Source: Azospirillum brasilense (GTDB lineage: Bacteria; Pseudomonadota; Alphaproteobacteria; Azospirillales; Azospirillaceae). From it: a stretch of DNA of 52,031 nt. The stretch is taken from contig NZ_QOKV01000032.1 of NCBI RefSeq assembly GCF_008365405.1, forward strand, positions 1 to 52,031. The letters are read 5' to 3'. The translations under genes and the position numbers were made by a program. Positions 16,568 to 25,908 of this stretch are shown one piece after another; within the stretch, counting starts at the first letter, position 1, and each line of letters opens with the position of its first letter. Under the pieces are notes generated by a model. It was given only the letters and a program-made list of their open reading frames with translations, searched no databases and had not been told where the DNA came from.

Positions 16568-18268
16568 ATGCAGCTTGGCAATCTGAAGATTTCCACCAAG
16601 ATCCTCTCCATCATCGTTTTCCTGGCTGCGATCTGTGGAGGTATCACCGCCACGTCGATCGCCGGTCTGGACGCGCTGAGCCGCGCTACCGACGAAATCC
16701 AGTTGGCCGGCGAAGAAATGAAGTTTGGCGCGCGCATCAACCGGATGGTTGTCGAACTGAACCGCGACGAGTACCGGCTGGCCGCCAATCCCGGCGATCT
16801 GGAGCAGGTTCTCCCGTCCATCGGCAAGACGCGCGAGGCCGTGAGCGGGCTGCTTGCCAAGGTCAAGGGAACCAGCGACGCGGAGCAGAGCCGTATGCTG
16901 TCCTCGTTCGAGAGCGCTCTGGCGCGCTATTACAAGGAACTTGAAGACACGATCGCCGTTGCTCGCCGGATCAGGGGCGGCAGCGATCTGACCCAAAATC
17001 AGCGCGACATCCTGGCGTCGGTGGATGCAAGCGCGACCGCCGCGCGGGCACTTCAGGATCTGACCATCGCCTACACCAGCTACACCGACGAAAAGGCGTC
17101 GCGGCTGTCGCAGGATGCATCCGCCCTGGCGGAATCCCGGTCGGTCCAGCTCGTCACCGCCGCCGCCATCGGCATCCTGGCGGGGCTTCTGCTCGGCTGG
17201 ACGGTGTCCCAGTTCGGCATTGTCCGGCCCGTGAAGGCCATCGTTGGCTGCCTGCGCGGCCTTGCCGACGGCAACCTGGACACTTTGCTGTACGGCACTG
17301 GACGCAAGGACGAGGTCGGGGAGATCGCCGCCACAGCGGAGGTGTTCAAGACCAACCTGATCCGCAACCGCGCGATGGAGCGTGAGGCCAAGGAGGCCGC
17401 GGCCAAGTCCCAGGCGGAGAAGCGCGCGGCGATGCTCGACCTCGCGGGCCGGTTCGAAGCGCGGGTGGGGGTCATCGTCAACGACGTCGGCGGCGCCGCG
17501 ACGGAGCTTCAGGCCACCGCCTCCCAGCTCTCCGCCGCGGTCGAGGAAGTCAGCGCCCAGTGCGGCGCCGTGGCCGGTGCGTCGGAAGAGGCCAGCGCCA
17601 ACGTGCAGACCGTCGCCGCGGCGTCGGAGGAAATGTCCGCCTCCATTCACGAGCTGGCAGAGCGCGTGTCCCGCGCCGCCGCCCGCTCCAAGGCCGCGGC
17701 GGAAGGAGCCGATCTGGCGCAGACCCAGCTCGATTCCCTGTCCGGAGCCATCGAGCAGGTGGACCAGATCGTCGCCGCCATCAACTCCGTCGCCTCCCAG
17801 ACCAACCTGCTGGCTCTGAACGCGACCATCGAGGCCGCCCGCGCGGGCGAGGCCGGCAAGGGCTTCGCGGTGGTGGCGCAGGAGGTGAAGAACCTCGCCA
17901 ACCAGACCCACGCGATGACGGAGCAGATCGGCAACCAGATCGCCGCGGTGAAGAGCGCCTCCAACAGGACGGTGGACGCCATGCGCGCGATCATCACCCA
18001 GGTCGAGGACATCGACCGCTCCACCGCGGAGATGGCCGCCTCCGTCGAGCAGCAGAGCGCGGCGACGGGCGAGATCAGCCGCAACGCCCAGCAAGCGGCC
18101 AACGGCACCGCGGAAGTGTCCAGCAACGTCGTCGGCATCCAGCAAGCGGAAGCGGAGACCAGCGCCGCCACCCACAGCGTGAAGGGAGCCGCCGACCAGT
18201 TGGCCGAACGTGCGGCCGGCCTGAAGCGCGAGGTGGACCAGTTCCTGGCCGAGGTGCGCGCGGCATAG
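16568..18268 (+). CDS. Methyl-accepting chemotaxis protein
   Basis: This is a 566-residue transmembrane chemoreceptor. TM1 spans about residues 11-31, then a helical periplasmic sensor of ~160 residues (four-helix-bundle type), TM2 about 193-215, a HAMP domain about 215-265, and a cytoplasmic signalling domain to the end. The hairpin tip that binds CheA and CheW is intact: INSVASQTNLLALNATIEAA followed by RAGEAGKGFAVVAQEVKNLA. There is no C-terminal CheR-binding pentapeptide. The ligand is unknown. The ATG at 16568 starts just before TM1; the 88 extra upstream codons are non-coding. No che operon is adjacent. Confidence 0.93.
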   Translation: MQLGNLKISTKILSIIVFLAAICGGITATSIAGLDALSRATDEIQLAGEEMKFGARINRMVVELNRDEYRLAANPGDLEQVLPSIGKTREAVSGLLAKVKGTSDAEQSRMLSSFESALARYYKELEDTIAVARRIRGGSDLTQNQRDILASVDASATAARALQDLTIAYTSYTDEKASRLSQDASALAESRSVQLVTAAAIGILAGLLLGWTVSQFGIVRPVKAIVGCLRGLADGNLDTLLYGTGRKDEVGEIAATAEVFKTNLIRNRAMEREAKEAAAKSQAEKRAAMLDLAGRFEARVGVIVNDVGGAATELQATASQLSAAVEEVSAQCGAVAGASEEASANVQTVAAASEEMSASIHELAERVSRAAARSKAAAEGADLAQTQLDSLSGAIEQVDQIVAAINSVASQTNLLALNATIEAARAGEAGKGFAVVAQEVKNLANQTHAMTEQIGNQIAAVKSASNRTVDAMRAIITQVEDIDRSTAEMAASVEQQSAATGEISRNAQQAANGTAEVSSNVVGIQQAEAETSAATHSVKGAADQLAERAAGLKREVDQFLAEVRAA

Positions 18269-18292
18269 ACAGCCGCGCGTTCGGAACGCCCC

Positions 18293-20170
18293 TCAGCCCC
18301 GGGTATCGCCCGGCGGCGGGGGCGGCGGAGCGCTCTCCGCGACGGTGGCGCGGCCCGGATCGCGCTTCTGGCACTCCAACAGGATGTCGCGCGCGATCGG
18401 CGCCGCCGCGGTGGAGCCGCCGCCGCCATGCTCCACGAACACCGCGCAGGCGTAGCGCGGGGAACTGACCGGCGCGTAGGAGATGAACAGCGCGTGGTCG
18501 CGCTCCCGCCAGGGCAGATCCTCGTTCTTCTTCACGCCGGTGCTGCGCTCCGCCATGGTGATGCGGCGGACCTGGGCGGAGCCGGTCTTCCCGGCCATTT
18601 CATAGCCGGGTTCGGTGATGCGCGACTTGTAGGCGGTGCCGTTCGGCGCGTTGGTCACCTCGTAGAGGCCGCGCAGGACGAGGTCGAGATTCTCCTTCTT
18701 CACCCCGATTGGCGGCCAGCTCGTCTGTTCGCCCGACAGCGCCTTGATCTGCTTGGTCAGGTGGGGCTTCACGGCGAAGCCGCCGTTGGCCAGCCGCGCG
18801 GTCATGGCGACGAGTTGCATCGGGGTGGACAGCACATACCCCTGCCCGATCGCCGCGATCAGCGTCTCGCCCTGCGCCCAGGGTTTGCCGAGCGCGCCCT
18901 TCTTCCAGTCGATGGAAGGGATCAGGCCCGGCCGCTCGTGCGGCAGGTCCAGCCCCGTCAGCTGCCCCATGTCGAAGCGGTTGGCCATCTCGGCGATGCG
19001 GTCGATGCCGATGCGCCGCGACACGTCGTAGAACCACACGTCGCAGGAATGGCGCAGCGCGCCGACCACGTCCACCGTGCCGTGCCCGCCCTTCTTCCAG
19101 CAGTGGAAGCGGTGGTCGCCGAGGTCCATGTGACCCGGACAGAAGACCGAGTGGTTGCGGCTGATCAGGCCGGACTCCAGCGCCGCCAGGGCCACCACCG
19201 GCTTGAAGGTCGAGCCCGGCGGGTACTGCCCGGCCACCGCCTTGTTGTTCAGCGGGGTCGCCTGGTTGGACAGCAGCTCCTCCCACAGCTCGGCGCTGAT
19301 GCCCATGGTGAACTGGTTGGGGTCGTAGCTGGGGTGCGAGCACAGGGCGTAGATGCCGCCGGTGTGCACGTCCATCACCACACAGGAGGCGCTGACCTCC
19401 TGCGCCAGCCGCTGCTGCACGAATTTCTGCAACCCGATGTCGATGGTCAGCTGGACCTCGCGGCCCGGCTGACCCTCATCGCGCGACAGCTCGCGGATGA
19501 CGCGCCCGACCGCGTTGACCTCGAGCTGGCTGGTCCCCGCCGTGCCACGCAGCGCCTTCTCGTGATACTTCTCCATCCCGGCCTTGCCGATGCGGAAGCC
19601 GGGCAGCGACAGCACGGGGTCGCCGTTCAGCTCCGCCTCCGACACCGCGCCGACATAGCCCAGGATGTGGGCGGTCGCCTCCGCCTCCGGATAGTGGCGG
19701 ATCTCGCCGACCTCGATGGCGACGCCGGGCAGGTCCGGCGTGTTCATCTCGATGGTGGCGACCTGCTCCCAGGTCAGGTTCTCGCGCACGGTGACCGGCA
19801 CGAAGCGGCGCTTGCGGTGCAGCTCGCGCATCACGCGGCGGCGGTCGCCGTCGGTCAGCGGGACGATCTTGGAGATCTTGTCCAGCGTGTCCTGGATGTT
19901 GCGCGTGCGCTCCGACACCACGACGACACGGTAATTCTGCTGGTTCACGGCCAGCGGCGCGCCGAACCGGTCGACGATGGTGCCGCGCGACGGGGCGACC
20001 AGCCGCAGGCTGATGCGATTCTCCTCCGCCAGCATGGTGAAGCGCGCGGATTCCACCACCTGCAGGTAATAGAGCCGCCCGACCAGCGCGGACAGACCGG
20101 CGAGCTTCAGCCCACCCAGCACAGCGGCGCGGCGGGTCAGCAGGCGGTAGCGGTCGGTGTCGCGGTCCAT
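18293..20170 (-). CDS. mrdA: Penicillin-binding protein 2 (elongasome transpeptidase)
   Basis: PBP2 cross-links peptidoglycan during rod elongation together with RodA and MreBCD. The product has 625 residues: one N-terminal membrane helix (AAVLGGLKLAGLSALVGRLY), the pedestal domain starting RISLRLVAPSRGTIVDRFG, and the transpeptidase domain. The active-site motifs are PGSTFK (nucleophile Ser), HSCD at the SxN position, and AGKTGSAQ. SxD is, to my knowledge, common in PBP2. The C terminus is a proline-rich tail. The ATG at 20170 is chosen; a TTG three codons upstream is possible. It is the fourth gene of the mreB-mreC-mreD-mrdA operon, 58 bases after mreD. rodA is not in the window and may follow elsewhere. 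Confidence 0.95.
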   Translation of the reverse strand: MDRDTDRYRLLTRRAAVLGGLKLAGLSALVGRLYYLQVVESARFTMLAEENRISLRLVAPSRGTIVDRFGAPLAVNQQNYRVVVVSERTRNIQDTLDKISKIVPLTDGDRRRVMRELHRKRRFVPVTVRENLTWEQVATIEMNTPDLPGVAIEVGEIRHYPEAEATAHILGYVGAVSEAELNGDPVLSLPGFRIGKAGMEKYHEKALRGTAGTSQLEVNAVGRVIRELSRDEGQPGREVQLTIDIGLQKFVQQRLAQEVSASCVVMDVHTGGIYALCSHPSYDPNQFTMGISAELWEELLSNQATPLNNKAVAGQYPPGSTFKPVVALAALESGLISRNHSVFCPGHMDLGDHRFHCWKKGGHGTVDVVGALRHSCDVWFYDVSRRIGIDRIAEMANRFDMGQLTGLDLPHERPGLIPSIDWKKGALGKPWAQGETLIAAIGQGYVLSTPMQLVAMTARLANGGFAVKPHLTKQIKALSGEQTSWPPIGVKKENLDLVLRGLYEVTNAPNGTAYKSRITEPGYEMAGKTGSAQVRRITMAERSTGVKKNEDLPWRERDHALFISYAPVSSPRYACAVFVEHGGGGSTAAAPIARDILLECQKRDPGRATVAESAPPPPPPGDTRG

Positions 20171-20228
20171 CGCAGTCAAAGGCTCACATCCCCTGCCACA
20201 TCATCCCTCGCCGCCTCATCCCTGCCCG

Positions 20229-20753
20229 TCATCCCTGCCCGTCGTCCCTGAGGAACGCGCGATGGACGCGGATCAGCGTCCAGGCGATCGCCGGAAAGAA
20301 GGCCATGGTCAGCAGCGCCTGGAACAGCGCCGGCCTGAACGGCAGCACCGTCGCCTGGAGCACCGAAAAGGCCAGCCACTGGATGCAGGCAACACCCATC
20401 ATGACCAGCCCGAAGCCGAACCACATCAGGGCGAAGGTGCTCGACGCCAGCACGCGCCGCTGGCTGGACACCGCCCAATGGACCAGCACCAGCACCAGCG
20501 CGTTCACCCCCAGAGGCCCGCCCGTCAACAAATCCTGCAGGAGCCCGATCAGGAAGGCGGTGCCCGGCCCCATCAGGTCGGGCCGGTGGATCGCCCAATA
20601 ATAGACGGCGATGGCGGTCAGAAAAGGCGCCACCGACGCATAGCCGGGCAGCGGCACCGGGATCATCCCAGCCAGCGCCAGCATGACCGTCACCGCAAAA
20701 GGTGCAAGGTTCCGCCCCGTCTTGTCCAGCCGCTGCCACAAGGTCAGCGTCAT
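20229..20753 (-). CDS. mreD: Rod-shape determining protein MreD
   Basis: This is a 174-residue integral membrane protein with about five hydrophobic segments, matching MreD in size and position. Recognisable features are AVYYWAIHRPDLMGPGTAFL and IGLLQDLLTGGPLGVNALVL; the QDLLTGGPLG turn is the family signature. It joins the cytoplasmic MreB filament to the periplasmic MreC scaffold and PBP2. It overlaps mreC by an ATGA junction, so the two are translationally coupled. Confidence 0.93.
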   Translation of the reverse strand: MTLTLWQRLDKTGRNLAPFAVTVMLALAGMIPVPLPGYASVAPFLTAIAVYYWAIHRPDLMGPGTAFLIGLLQDLLTGGPLGVNALVLVLVHWAVSSQRRVLASSTFALMWFGFGLVMMGVACIQWLAFSVLQATVLPFRPALFQALLTMAFFPAIAWTLIRVHRAFLRDDGQG

Positions 20754-21619
20754 TTCGACTCGGACGACGGTTCCGTCTCGCTTCCCGGCAGGCTGAACTC
20801 GACCAACTGCAGGTGCTCGACCCGCGACAGGTCGACGTTCGGCTGCACCCGGACGCCACGTTCACCAGCCGAGGACACCACGCCCACCGGCAGGCCCGGC
20901 GGGAACTGCCCGCCATGACCGGAGGTCACCACCCGCTCGCCCACCTGGACCGGCGCTTCCGGGGGCAGGTAGAGGAGCCGGGTCTGGTCGGAATTGTCGC
21001 CCGCCATCACCGCCCGCTGGCGCGAGCGCTCCAGAACCACGGGAATGCGCGTGTTGATGTCGGTCAGCAGGAGGATGCGGGCGGACCATTCCCCGACCTC
21101 GATCACCCGGCCGACCAGCCCGCTGCCGGCGATGGCCGCCTGCCCCTTGCGCACCCCGTCACGGCGGCCGGCGGTGACCACCAGCGTGCGCAGGAAGGAA
21201 CTGCCCGGAGCGGCGATGACCCGCGCCGTGATGAAGGAGGAGGACGGCTCCGGCGTCGCCTTCAGCAGCGAGCGGAGGCTGATGTTCTCCGCCTCCAGCC
21301 GCAGCGCCGCCTGCTTCCATTGCAGCAGCCGCGCGTTCTCCGCCTTCAGCCGCTGGTTCTCCTCGAAAGCGTTCTGCACCTCGACCACCGACTCCACGAC
21401 ATGGGCGGCGGTGGCGGCGGGGCGCGAGATCGCGTCGAGGATCGGGGCGAAGGCGTCGGTCACCCGGGCGCGGGCGCTGTCCACCGACAGCGCGTCGATC
21501 CGGCCCACCATCATCAGCGCGACGGAGGCGAGCACCAGCAGGAGGAAGGAGAAGCGCTGGGCGAGCGCCCGCAGCGGGGCGGCGAGGCGCACGACGGAAC
21601 CGGAATTGCGAGGCTTCAC
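20750..21619 (-). CDS. mreC: Rod-shape determining protein MreC
   Basis: This is a 289-residue bitopic protein: one N-terminal membrane helix (FSFLLLVLASVALMMVGRID), a coiled coil (about residues 75-115), then the periplasmic beta-domain with ITARVIAAPGSSFLRTLVVT and GRRDGVRKGQAAIAGSGLVG, the MreC hallmark. It forms the periplasmic scaffold for the elongasome and activates PBP2. The start is GTG at 21619; no in-frame ATG is better placed. It lies 90 bases after mreB. Confidence 0.95.
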   Translation of the reverse strand: MKPRNSGSVVRLAAPLRALAQRFSFLLLVLASVALMMVGRIDALSVDSARARVTDAFAPILDAISRPAATAAHVVESVVEVQNAFEENQRLKAENARLLQWKQAALRLEAENISLRSLLKATPEPSSSFITARVIAAPGSSFLRTLVVTAGRRDGVRKGQAAIAGSGLVGRVIEVGEWSARILLLTDINTRIPVVLERSRQRAVMAGDNSDQTRLLYLPPEAPVQVGERVVTSGHGGQFPPGLPVGVVSSAGERGVRVQPNVDLSRVEHLQLVEFSLPGSETEPSSESK

Positions 21620-21648
21620 AGGATCATCCCGTCCAGGTACGCGATCCG

Positions 21649-21686
21649 CCCCCGGCTACGCCGGCGAATGGACGTGCCACCGGGGG
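21649..21686 (-). promoter_or_regulatory. Stem-loop between mreB and mreC
   Basis: CCCCCGG and CCGGGGG can pair around a 24-base loop that itself contains GCCGGCG. There is no T-run after it, so it is not a standard terminator. It might slow or partly stop transcription so that mreB exceeds mreCD; this is inference. Confidence 0.35.
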
Positions 21687-21709
21687 AACCCAAGCGAGCA
21701 ATACACCAA

Positions 21710-22750
21710 TCAGTAGGCGCTGACCAAGACGTTTCGCAACGTCTTCATCTCCTCCAGCGCCCGCCCGGTGCCCAGCGCGACGCAGGACAGCGGGTCGTCG
21801 GCGATCGACACCGGCAGGCCGGTGGCGTGGCGCAGGACGAAGTCCAGGTTGCCCAGCAGGGCGCCGCCGCCGGTCAGCACGATGCCCTTGTCCACGATGT
21901 CCGCGGCCAGTTCCGGCGCCGTGTGCTCCAGCGCGACCTTCACCGCCTCGACGATGGCCGACACCGGCTCCGCCAGGGACTCGGCGATCTGCCGCTCGGA
22001 GATGATGAGTTCCTTGGGCACGCCGTTCATCAGGTCGCGGCCCTTGATCTCCAGGATGCGGCCCTCGCCGTCTTCCGGCGGGCAGGCCGAACCGATTTCC
22101 TTCTTGATCCGCTCCGCCGAGCCTTCGCCGACCAGCAGGTTGTGGGTGCGGCGGATGTAGCCGATGATGGCCTCGTCCATCTTGTCGCCGCCCACGCGGA
22201 CGGAGCGGGAATAGACGATGCCGCCCAGCGACAGCACGGCCACCTCGGTTGTGCCGCCGCCGATGTCCACGACCATGGACCCGGTCGGCTCCGTCACCGG
22301 GAGCCCGGCGCCGATCGCGGCGGCCATCGGCTCCTCGATCAGGAAGACGCGGCGGGCGCCGGCGGCTTCCGCCGATTCCTGGATCGCGCGGCGCTCCACG
22401 GCGGTGGAGCCCGACGGCACGCAGATGATGACCTGCGGGCTGGCGAAGCTGCGCCGGTTGTGCACCTTGCGGATGAAGTGCTTGATCATCTCCTCGGCGA
22501 CTTCGAAGTCGGCGATGACGCCGTCGCGGAGGGGGCGGATGGCCTGGATGTTGCCGGGCGTGCGGCCCAGCATCATCTTCGCCTCGTCGCCGACGGCCAG
22601 CACCTGCTTCTTGCCGCGGACGTTGGCGATGGCCACGACCGAGGGTTCGTTCAGAACGATGCCGCGGCCCTTGACATAGACCAGGGTGTTGGCCGTCCCC
22701 AAATCGATCGCCATGTCGGCGGAAAGCACGCCGAGGAGTTTGGAAAGCAT
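21710..22750 (-). CDS. mreB: Actin-like rod-shape protein MreB
   Basis: MreB is a 346-residue actin homologue that polymerises under the inner membrane and steers cell-wall synthesis. The nucleotide-binding motifs are intact: MAIDLGTANTLVYVKGRGIV (phosphate 1), the connect-1 IEEPMAAAIGAGLPV, GSMVVDIGGGTTEVAVLSLG (phosphate 2) and IVLTGGGALLGN (adenosine motif). The N terminus MLSKLLGVLSADM provides the short membrane-binding segment. It is the first gene of the mre operon, with 464 bases of non-coding DNA upstream. Confidence 0.98.
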   Translation of the reverse strand: MLSKLLGVLSADMAIDLGTANTLVYVKGRGIVLNEPSVVAIANVRGKKQVLAVGDEAKMMLGRTPGNIQAIRPLRDGVIADFEVAEEMIKHFIRKVHNRRSFASPQVIICVPSGSTAVERRAIQESAEAAGARRVFLIEEPMAAAIGAGLPVTEPTGSMVVDIGGGTTEVAVLSLGGIVYSRSVRVGGDKMDEAIIGYIRRTHNLLVGEGSAERIKKEIGSACPPEDGEGRILEIKGRDLMNGVPKELIISERQIAESLAEPVSAIVEAVKVALEHTAPELAADIVDKGIVLTGGGALLGNLDFVLRHATGLPVSIADDPLSCVALGTGRALEEMKTLRNVLVSAY

Positions 22751-23214
22751 GGACCCGACTAACTCTTCAATGCGGTTGAGACGGCCTTGCCGGCGATGTG
22801 CCCGCTCCGGTGCGGAGGGCCACGCCCGCCAACGGTTCCATAGACGAATGCCCCTTCGCGCTCAAGCGGAGAGTGCAACCGGCACGCCTTGCCGATCCCT
22901 GTTGCCGGCGCCCGTGGGGCGGTCGCCGGCGCCGGTCCGGCGCTCTGGTCGATGGGAGGCGGTCCTTGAGGCAAGGCCGGTCCCGGCGGAATGTCCAGTC
23001 CCCGAAGTGCTGGCGGAACGCCGTCCTCCGGTGCCCGCCACACTGCCGCGTCAGGGTTAATTTTCCGTCAACAGGAGGCGGAAACCTCCGGCGTCCGGCC
23101 AACCGCCCCGCTCGCGTCGGGGGTATCCTTAGGCTGATTCCCAACCCGCCGCAACGGCTTTGTGTCGGGCTTGAAACCGCTCCGGCGCCCCGGAGCCGGC
23201 CCCTTCCGGCGGCC
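22751..23214. other. Non-coding region upstream of mreB
   Basis: No convincing gene is present: open frames here have no SD and repeat-like, arginine-rich translations. A TTGACG lies on the minus strand (23071 to 23066) but no good -10 follows at the right distance. A GCTCCGG/CCGGAGC hairpin near 23178-23196 lies just after the UPF0114 gene and may aid its termination. The region should hold the mreB promoter. Confidence 0.5.
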
Positions 23215-23757
23215 TCAAGAATGATCGGATTTCACCGACGCCGCAGCCTTGCCGTGCGCTCCGTGATGGCTCCCCTCCAGCCGGTCCATCAGGGCCAGCA
23301 GCACGCCCGACACCACGAAGGTCATGTGGACGATGACCATCCACATCAGGTTTTCCTTGCTGGTGTTGTCGATGTTCATGAAGCTCTTCAGCAGGTGGAT
23401 GCCGGAGATCGCCACGATGGAGGCGATCAGCTTCAGCTTCAGCCCGCCGAAATCGACCTTGCCCATCCATTCCGGACGGTCCTTGTGGTCGGCCACGTCG
23501 ATCTTCGACACGAAGTTCTCGTATCCCGAAAAGATCACCATCAGCAGGAGGTTGCCGGCCAGCGACAGGTCGATCAGGGTCAGCACGGCCAGCAGCACGT
23601 CCTTTTCCTGCATCTCCAGCACATGCGGGACGATGTGGAAGATTTCCTGCGTGAACTTCGCCAGCAGGAGCACCAGCGAGACGACGAGCCCCAGATAGAA
23701 GGGGGCGAGCAGCCAGCGGCTGGCGAAGATGATCTGTTCGAAACGGCGTTCGATCAT
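23215..23757 (-). CDS. UPF0114 (YqhA-type) membrane protein
   Basis: This is a 180-residue inner-membrane protein of the TIGR00645/UPF0114 family, whose function is unknown. It begins MIERRFEQIIFASRWLLAPF, the family signature, then has three to four hydrophobic helices, including YLGLVVSLVLLLAKFTQEIF and IVAISGIHLLKSFMNID. The C terminus is His/Lys/Ser-rich. The ATG at 23757 is chosen because it begins the family signature; the longer frame to 23934 has no family features. It is divergent from phoU, with about 190 bases between them. Confidence 0.88.
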   Translation of the reverse strand: MIERRFEQIIFASRWLLAPFYLGLVVSLVLLLAKFTQEIFHIVPHVLEMQEKDVLLAVLTLIDLSLAGNLLLMVIFSGYENFVSKIDVADHKDRPEWMGKVDFGGLKLKLIASIVAISGIHLLKSFMNIDNTSKENLMWMVIVHMTFVVSGVLLALMDRLEGSHHGAHGKAAASVKSDHS

Positions 23758-23945
23758 GACGGTCGGCGTCCGTGCTTGGTCATAAGGGGTAGGAGCGGCG
23801 GACTCTTGCCATTTCGCATCTGCGAAATCAACCGTTCCCATGACGCGCGCCGCATCGTCCCATGGCAAGAGGACTGGCCTGCGGGGTCGCGAAACTGTAA
23901 CGTTCCCGGTCGTCCGCCGCACCGATACCGACAAGGCCCGTTCCC

Positions 23946-24650
23946 ATGAAGCATCCCGCCCCGCACATCGTCACCGCCTTCGAAGACGCCATGAAGCGGC
24001 TGAAGGCCAGCATCGTGCAGATGGCGGGCGCCGCGGAAACGCAGCTCGACGGCGCGCTGACCTGCCTGACCCAGCGCAACCCGGAGCAGGCCCGCGCCAT
24101 CGTGGAGTCCGACGCGCGGCTCGACAGCTACGAGCACGAGATCGAGGCGAACTGCATGCGCATGCTGGTGCTTCGTCAGCCGGTGGCCGACGACCTGCGC
24201 GAAGTGATCGCCGCCCTGAAGATCGCCGGCAACCTGGAGCGCGTGGGCGACCACGCCGCCAACACCGCCCGCCGCGCCGTTTCCGTGGCGGAATTCCCCG
24301 AATCCCCGGCGATGAGCACCCTGCCCAACCTAGGCCGCCTGGTGCGCCAGCGCCTGACCACGGCGGTGGACGCCTATGTGGACGGTGACGTCGAACTGGC
24401 GCTGCGCGTCTGGCGCACCGACGACGAGGTGGACGCGCTCTACACCAGCCTGTGCGAGAGCATCAACCAGTCGGCGGCCCGCCTGCCGGAGATGTTCACC
24501 GCCCACATGCATCTGCTGTTCATCGCCAAGAGCCTGGAGCGCATCGGCGACCACGCGACCAACATCGCGGAGGTGGTGCATTTCGTGCACACCGGCCGGC
24601 CGTTGCTCGACGAGCGTCCAAAGGCGGACCGGTCGCGGGGGGATGTGTGA
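23946..24650 (+). CDS. phoU: Phosphate-signalling protein PhoU
   Basis: PhoU is a cytoplasmic negative regulator linking the Pst phosphate importer to the PhoR-PhoB two-component system. The 234-residue product consists of two PhoU three-helix repeats, each with its metal-binding motif: NLERVGDHAANTARR and LERIGDHATNIAEVV (E/DxxxD pattern). The ATG at 23946 follows directly upstream sequence with little SD. Its usual partners pstSCAB and phoB are absent here, so the gene is uncoupled from the pst operon, at least on this side. A palindromic repeat follows the stop codon. Confidence 0.94.
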   Translation: MKHPAPHIVTAFEDAMKRLKASIVQMAGAAETQLDGALTCLTQRNPEQARAIVESDARLDSYEHEIEANCMRMLVLRQPVADDLREVIAALKIAGNLERVGDHAANTARRAVSVAEFPESPAMSTLPNLGRLVRQRLTTAVDAYVDGDVELALRVWRTDDEVDALYTSLCESINQSAARLPEMFTAHMHLLFIAKSLERIGDHATNIAEVVHFVHTGRPLLDERPKADRSRGDV

Positions 24651-24665
24651 GGGGAAGCGAGCGGC

Positions 24666-24754
24666 TGCCCCCACCCCGGCCCTCCCCCGCTTTGCGGTGG
24701 AGGGAGTTTGGTCCCCTCCCTCGCGAAGCGGGGGAGGGTTAGGGAGGGGGCAAA
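24666..24754. repeat. GC-rich dispersed palindromic repeat, full copy (copy 3)
   Basis: Two arms, CTGCCCCCACCCCGGCCCTC and its near-inverse ending GGGTTAGGGAGGGGGCAAAG, flank GAGGGAGTTTGGTCCCCTCC. It lies between the 3' ends of phoU and ilvC, immediately before the ilvC terminator. Confidence 0.8.
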
Positions 24755-24784
24755 GATCTTCCCCAATCTCCCTCTCCCCACAAA

Positions 24785-24815
24785 CGAAAAAGCGCGCCTC
24801 GCGGCGCGCTTTCCC
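24785..24815 (-). terminator. Rho-independent terminator of ilvC
   Basis: On the minus strand, AAAGCGCGCC GCGA GGCGCGCTTT is a perfect ten-base stem with a tetraloop, running into TTTTTCGTTT. It follows the ilvC stop by about 20 bases. Confidence 0.88.
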
Positions 24816-24836
24816 GTTTCTCGATCCAGGAACCGA

Positions 24837-25856
24837 TCAGTTCTTGGACTTGTCGACCAGACGGCGCTCGGCGATCCACGGCATCATGGCGCGCAGCTTC
24901 TCGCCGACCTGCTCGATCGAATGCTCGGCGTTGCGGCGGCGGGTCGCCTTGAAGGACGGCTGGCCGGCCTTGCACTCCAGCATCCAGTCGCGGACGAAGC
25001 GGCCGGTCTGGATGTCCTCCAAAACGCGCTTCATCTCGGCCTTGGTCTCCGGGGTGATGATGCGCGGGCCGGTCTTGTAGTCGCCGTACTCGGCGGTGTT
25101 GGAGATCGAGTAGCGCATGTTGGCCATGCCGCCCTCATACATGAGGTCGACGATCAGCTTCACCTCGTGCAGGCACTCGAAATAGGCCATCTCCGGGGCG
25201 TAGCCGGCCTCGGTCAGCGTCTCGTAGCCGGCCTTGATCAGCTCGGTCAGGCCGCCGCAGAGCACGGCCTGCTCGCCGAACAGGTCGGTCTCGCACTCTT
25301 CCTTGAAGGTCGTCTCGATGATGCCGGCGCGGCCGCCGCCGATGGCCGAGGCGTAGGACAGGGCGATGTCCAGCCCGTTGCCCGAGGCGTTCTGGTGCAC
25401 GGCCACGAGGCAGGGCACGCCGCCGCCGCGCTGGTATTCGCCGCGGACGGTGTGGCCGGGGCCCTTCGGCGCGATCATGAACACGTCGAGGTCGGCGCGC
25501 GGCTCGATCAGGTTGAAGTGCACGTTCAGGCCGTGCGCGAAGGCGAGCGCGGCGCCTTCCTTCAGGTTCTTGGCGAGGTCGTCGCGGTACAGGTCGGCCT
25601 GCAGCTCGTCCGGGGTGAGGATCATCACCACGTCGGCCCAGGCGGCGGCCTCGCCCGGAGCCATGACCGTGAAGCCGGCGGCCTCAGCCTTCTTGATGGT
25701 GGCCGAGCCCGGGCGGAGGGCGATGCGCACGTCCTTCACACCGCTGTCACGCAGGTTGTTGGCGTGGGCGTGGCCCTGGCTGCCGTAGCCGACGATGACG
25801 ACCTTCTTCCCCTTGATCAGGTTCACGTCGGCATCACGATCATAATAGACGCGCAT
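24837..25856 (-). CDS. ilvC: Ketol-acid reductoisomerase (class I)
   Basis: IlvC converts acetolactate or acetohydroxybutyrate to the dihydroxy acids of valine, leucine and isoleucine synthesis, using NADPH and Mg2+. The 339-residue protein is the short class I type. The Rossmann motif is VVIVGYGSQGHAHANNLRDS. Catalytic and metal residues are in FEHGLNVHF-equivalent FAHGLNVHFNLI, DVFMIAPKGPGHTVRGEY, TFKEECETDLFGEQAVLCGG (the metal-binding Asp and Glu) and ECLHEVKLIVDLMYEGG. The SD AAGGAAG precedes the ATG at 25856. It follows ilvN by 176 bases and seems to have a promoter of its own. Confidence 0.98.
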   Translation of the reverse strand: MRVYYDRDADVNLIKGKKVVIVGYGSQGHAHANNLRDSGVKDVRIALRPGSATIKKAEAAGFTVMAPGEAAAWADVVMILTPDELQADLYRDDLAKNLKEGAALAFAHGLNVHFNLIEPRADLDVFMIAPKGPGHTVRGEYQRGGGVPCLVAVHQNASGNGLDIALSYASAIGGGRAGIIETTFKEECETDLFGEQAVLCGGLTELIKAGYETLTEAGYAPEMAYFECLHEVKLIVDLMYEGGMANMRYSISNTAEYGDYKTGPRIITPETKAEMKRVLEDIQTGRFVRDWMLECKAGQPSFKATRRRNAEHSIEQVGEKLRAMMPWIAERRLVDKSKN

Positions 25857-25908
25857 GGTGGTCTTCCTTGGATTTTTCGATCTGGTGGTGCGGGTTTTGC
25901 GCAGCGGA

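Noticed and set aside
19030..19060. PBP2 S-C-D in place of the SxN motif read as a damaged enzyme
   Set aside because: SxD is, to my knowledge, common in PBP2 proteins; SxxK and KTG motifs are intact.
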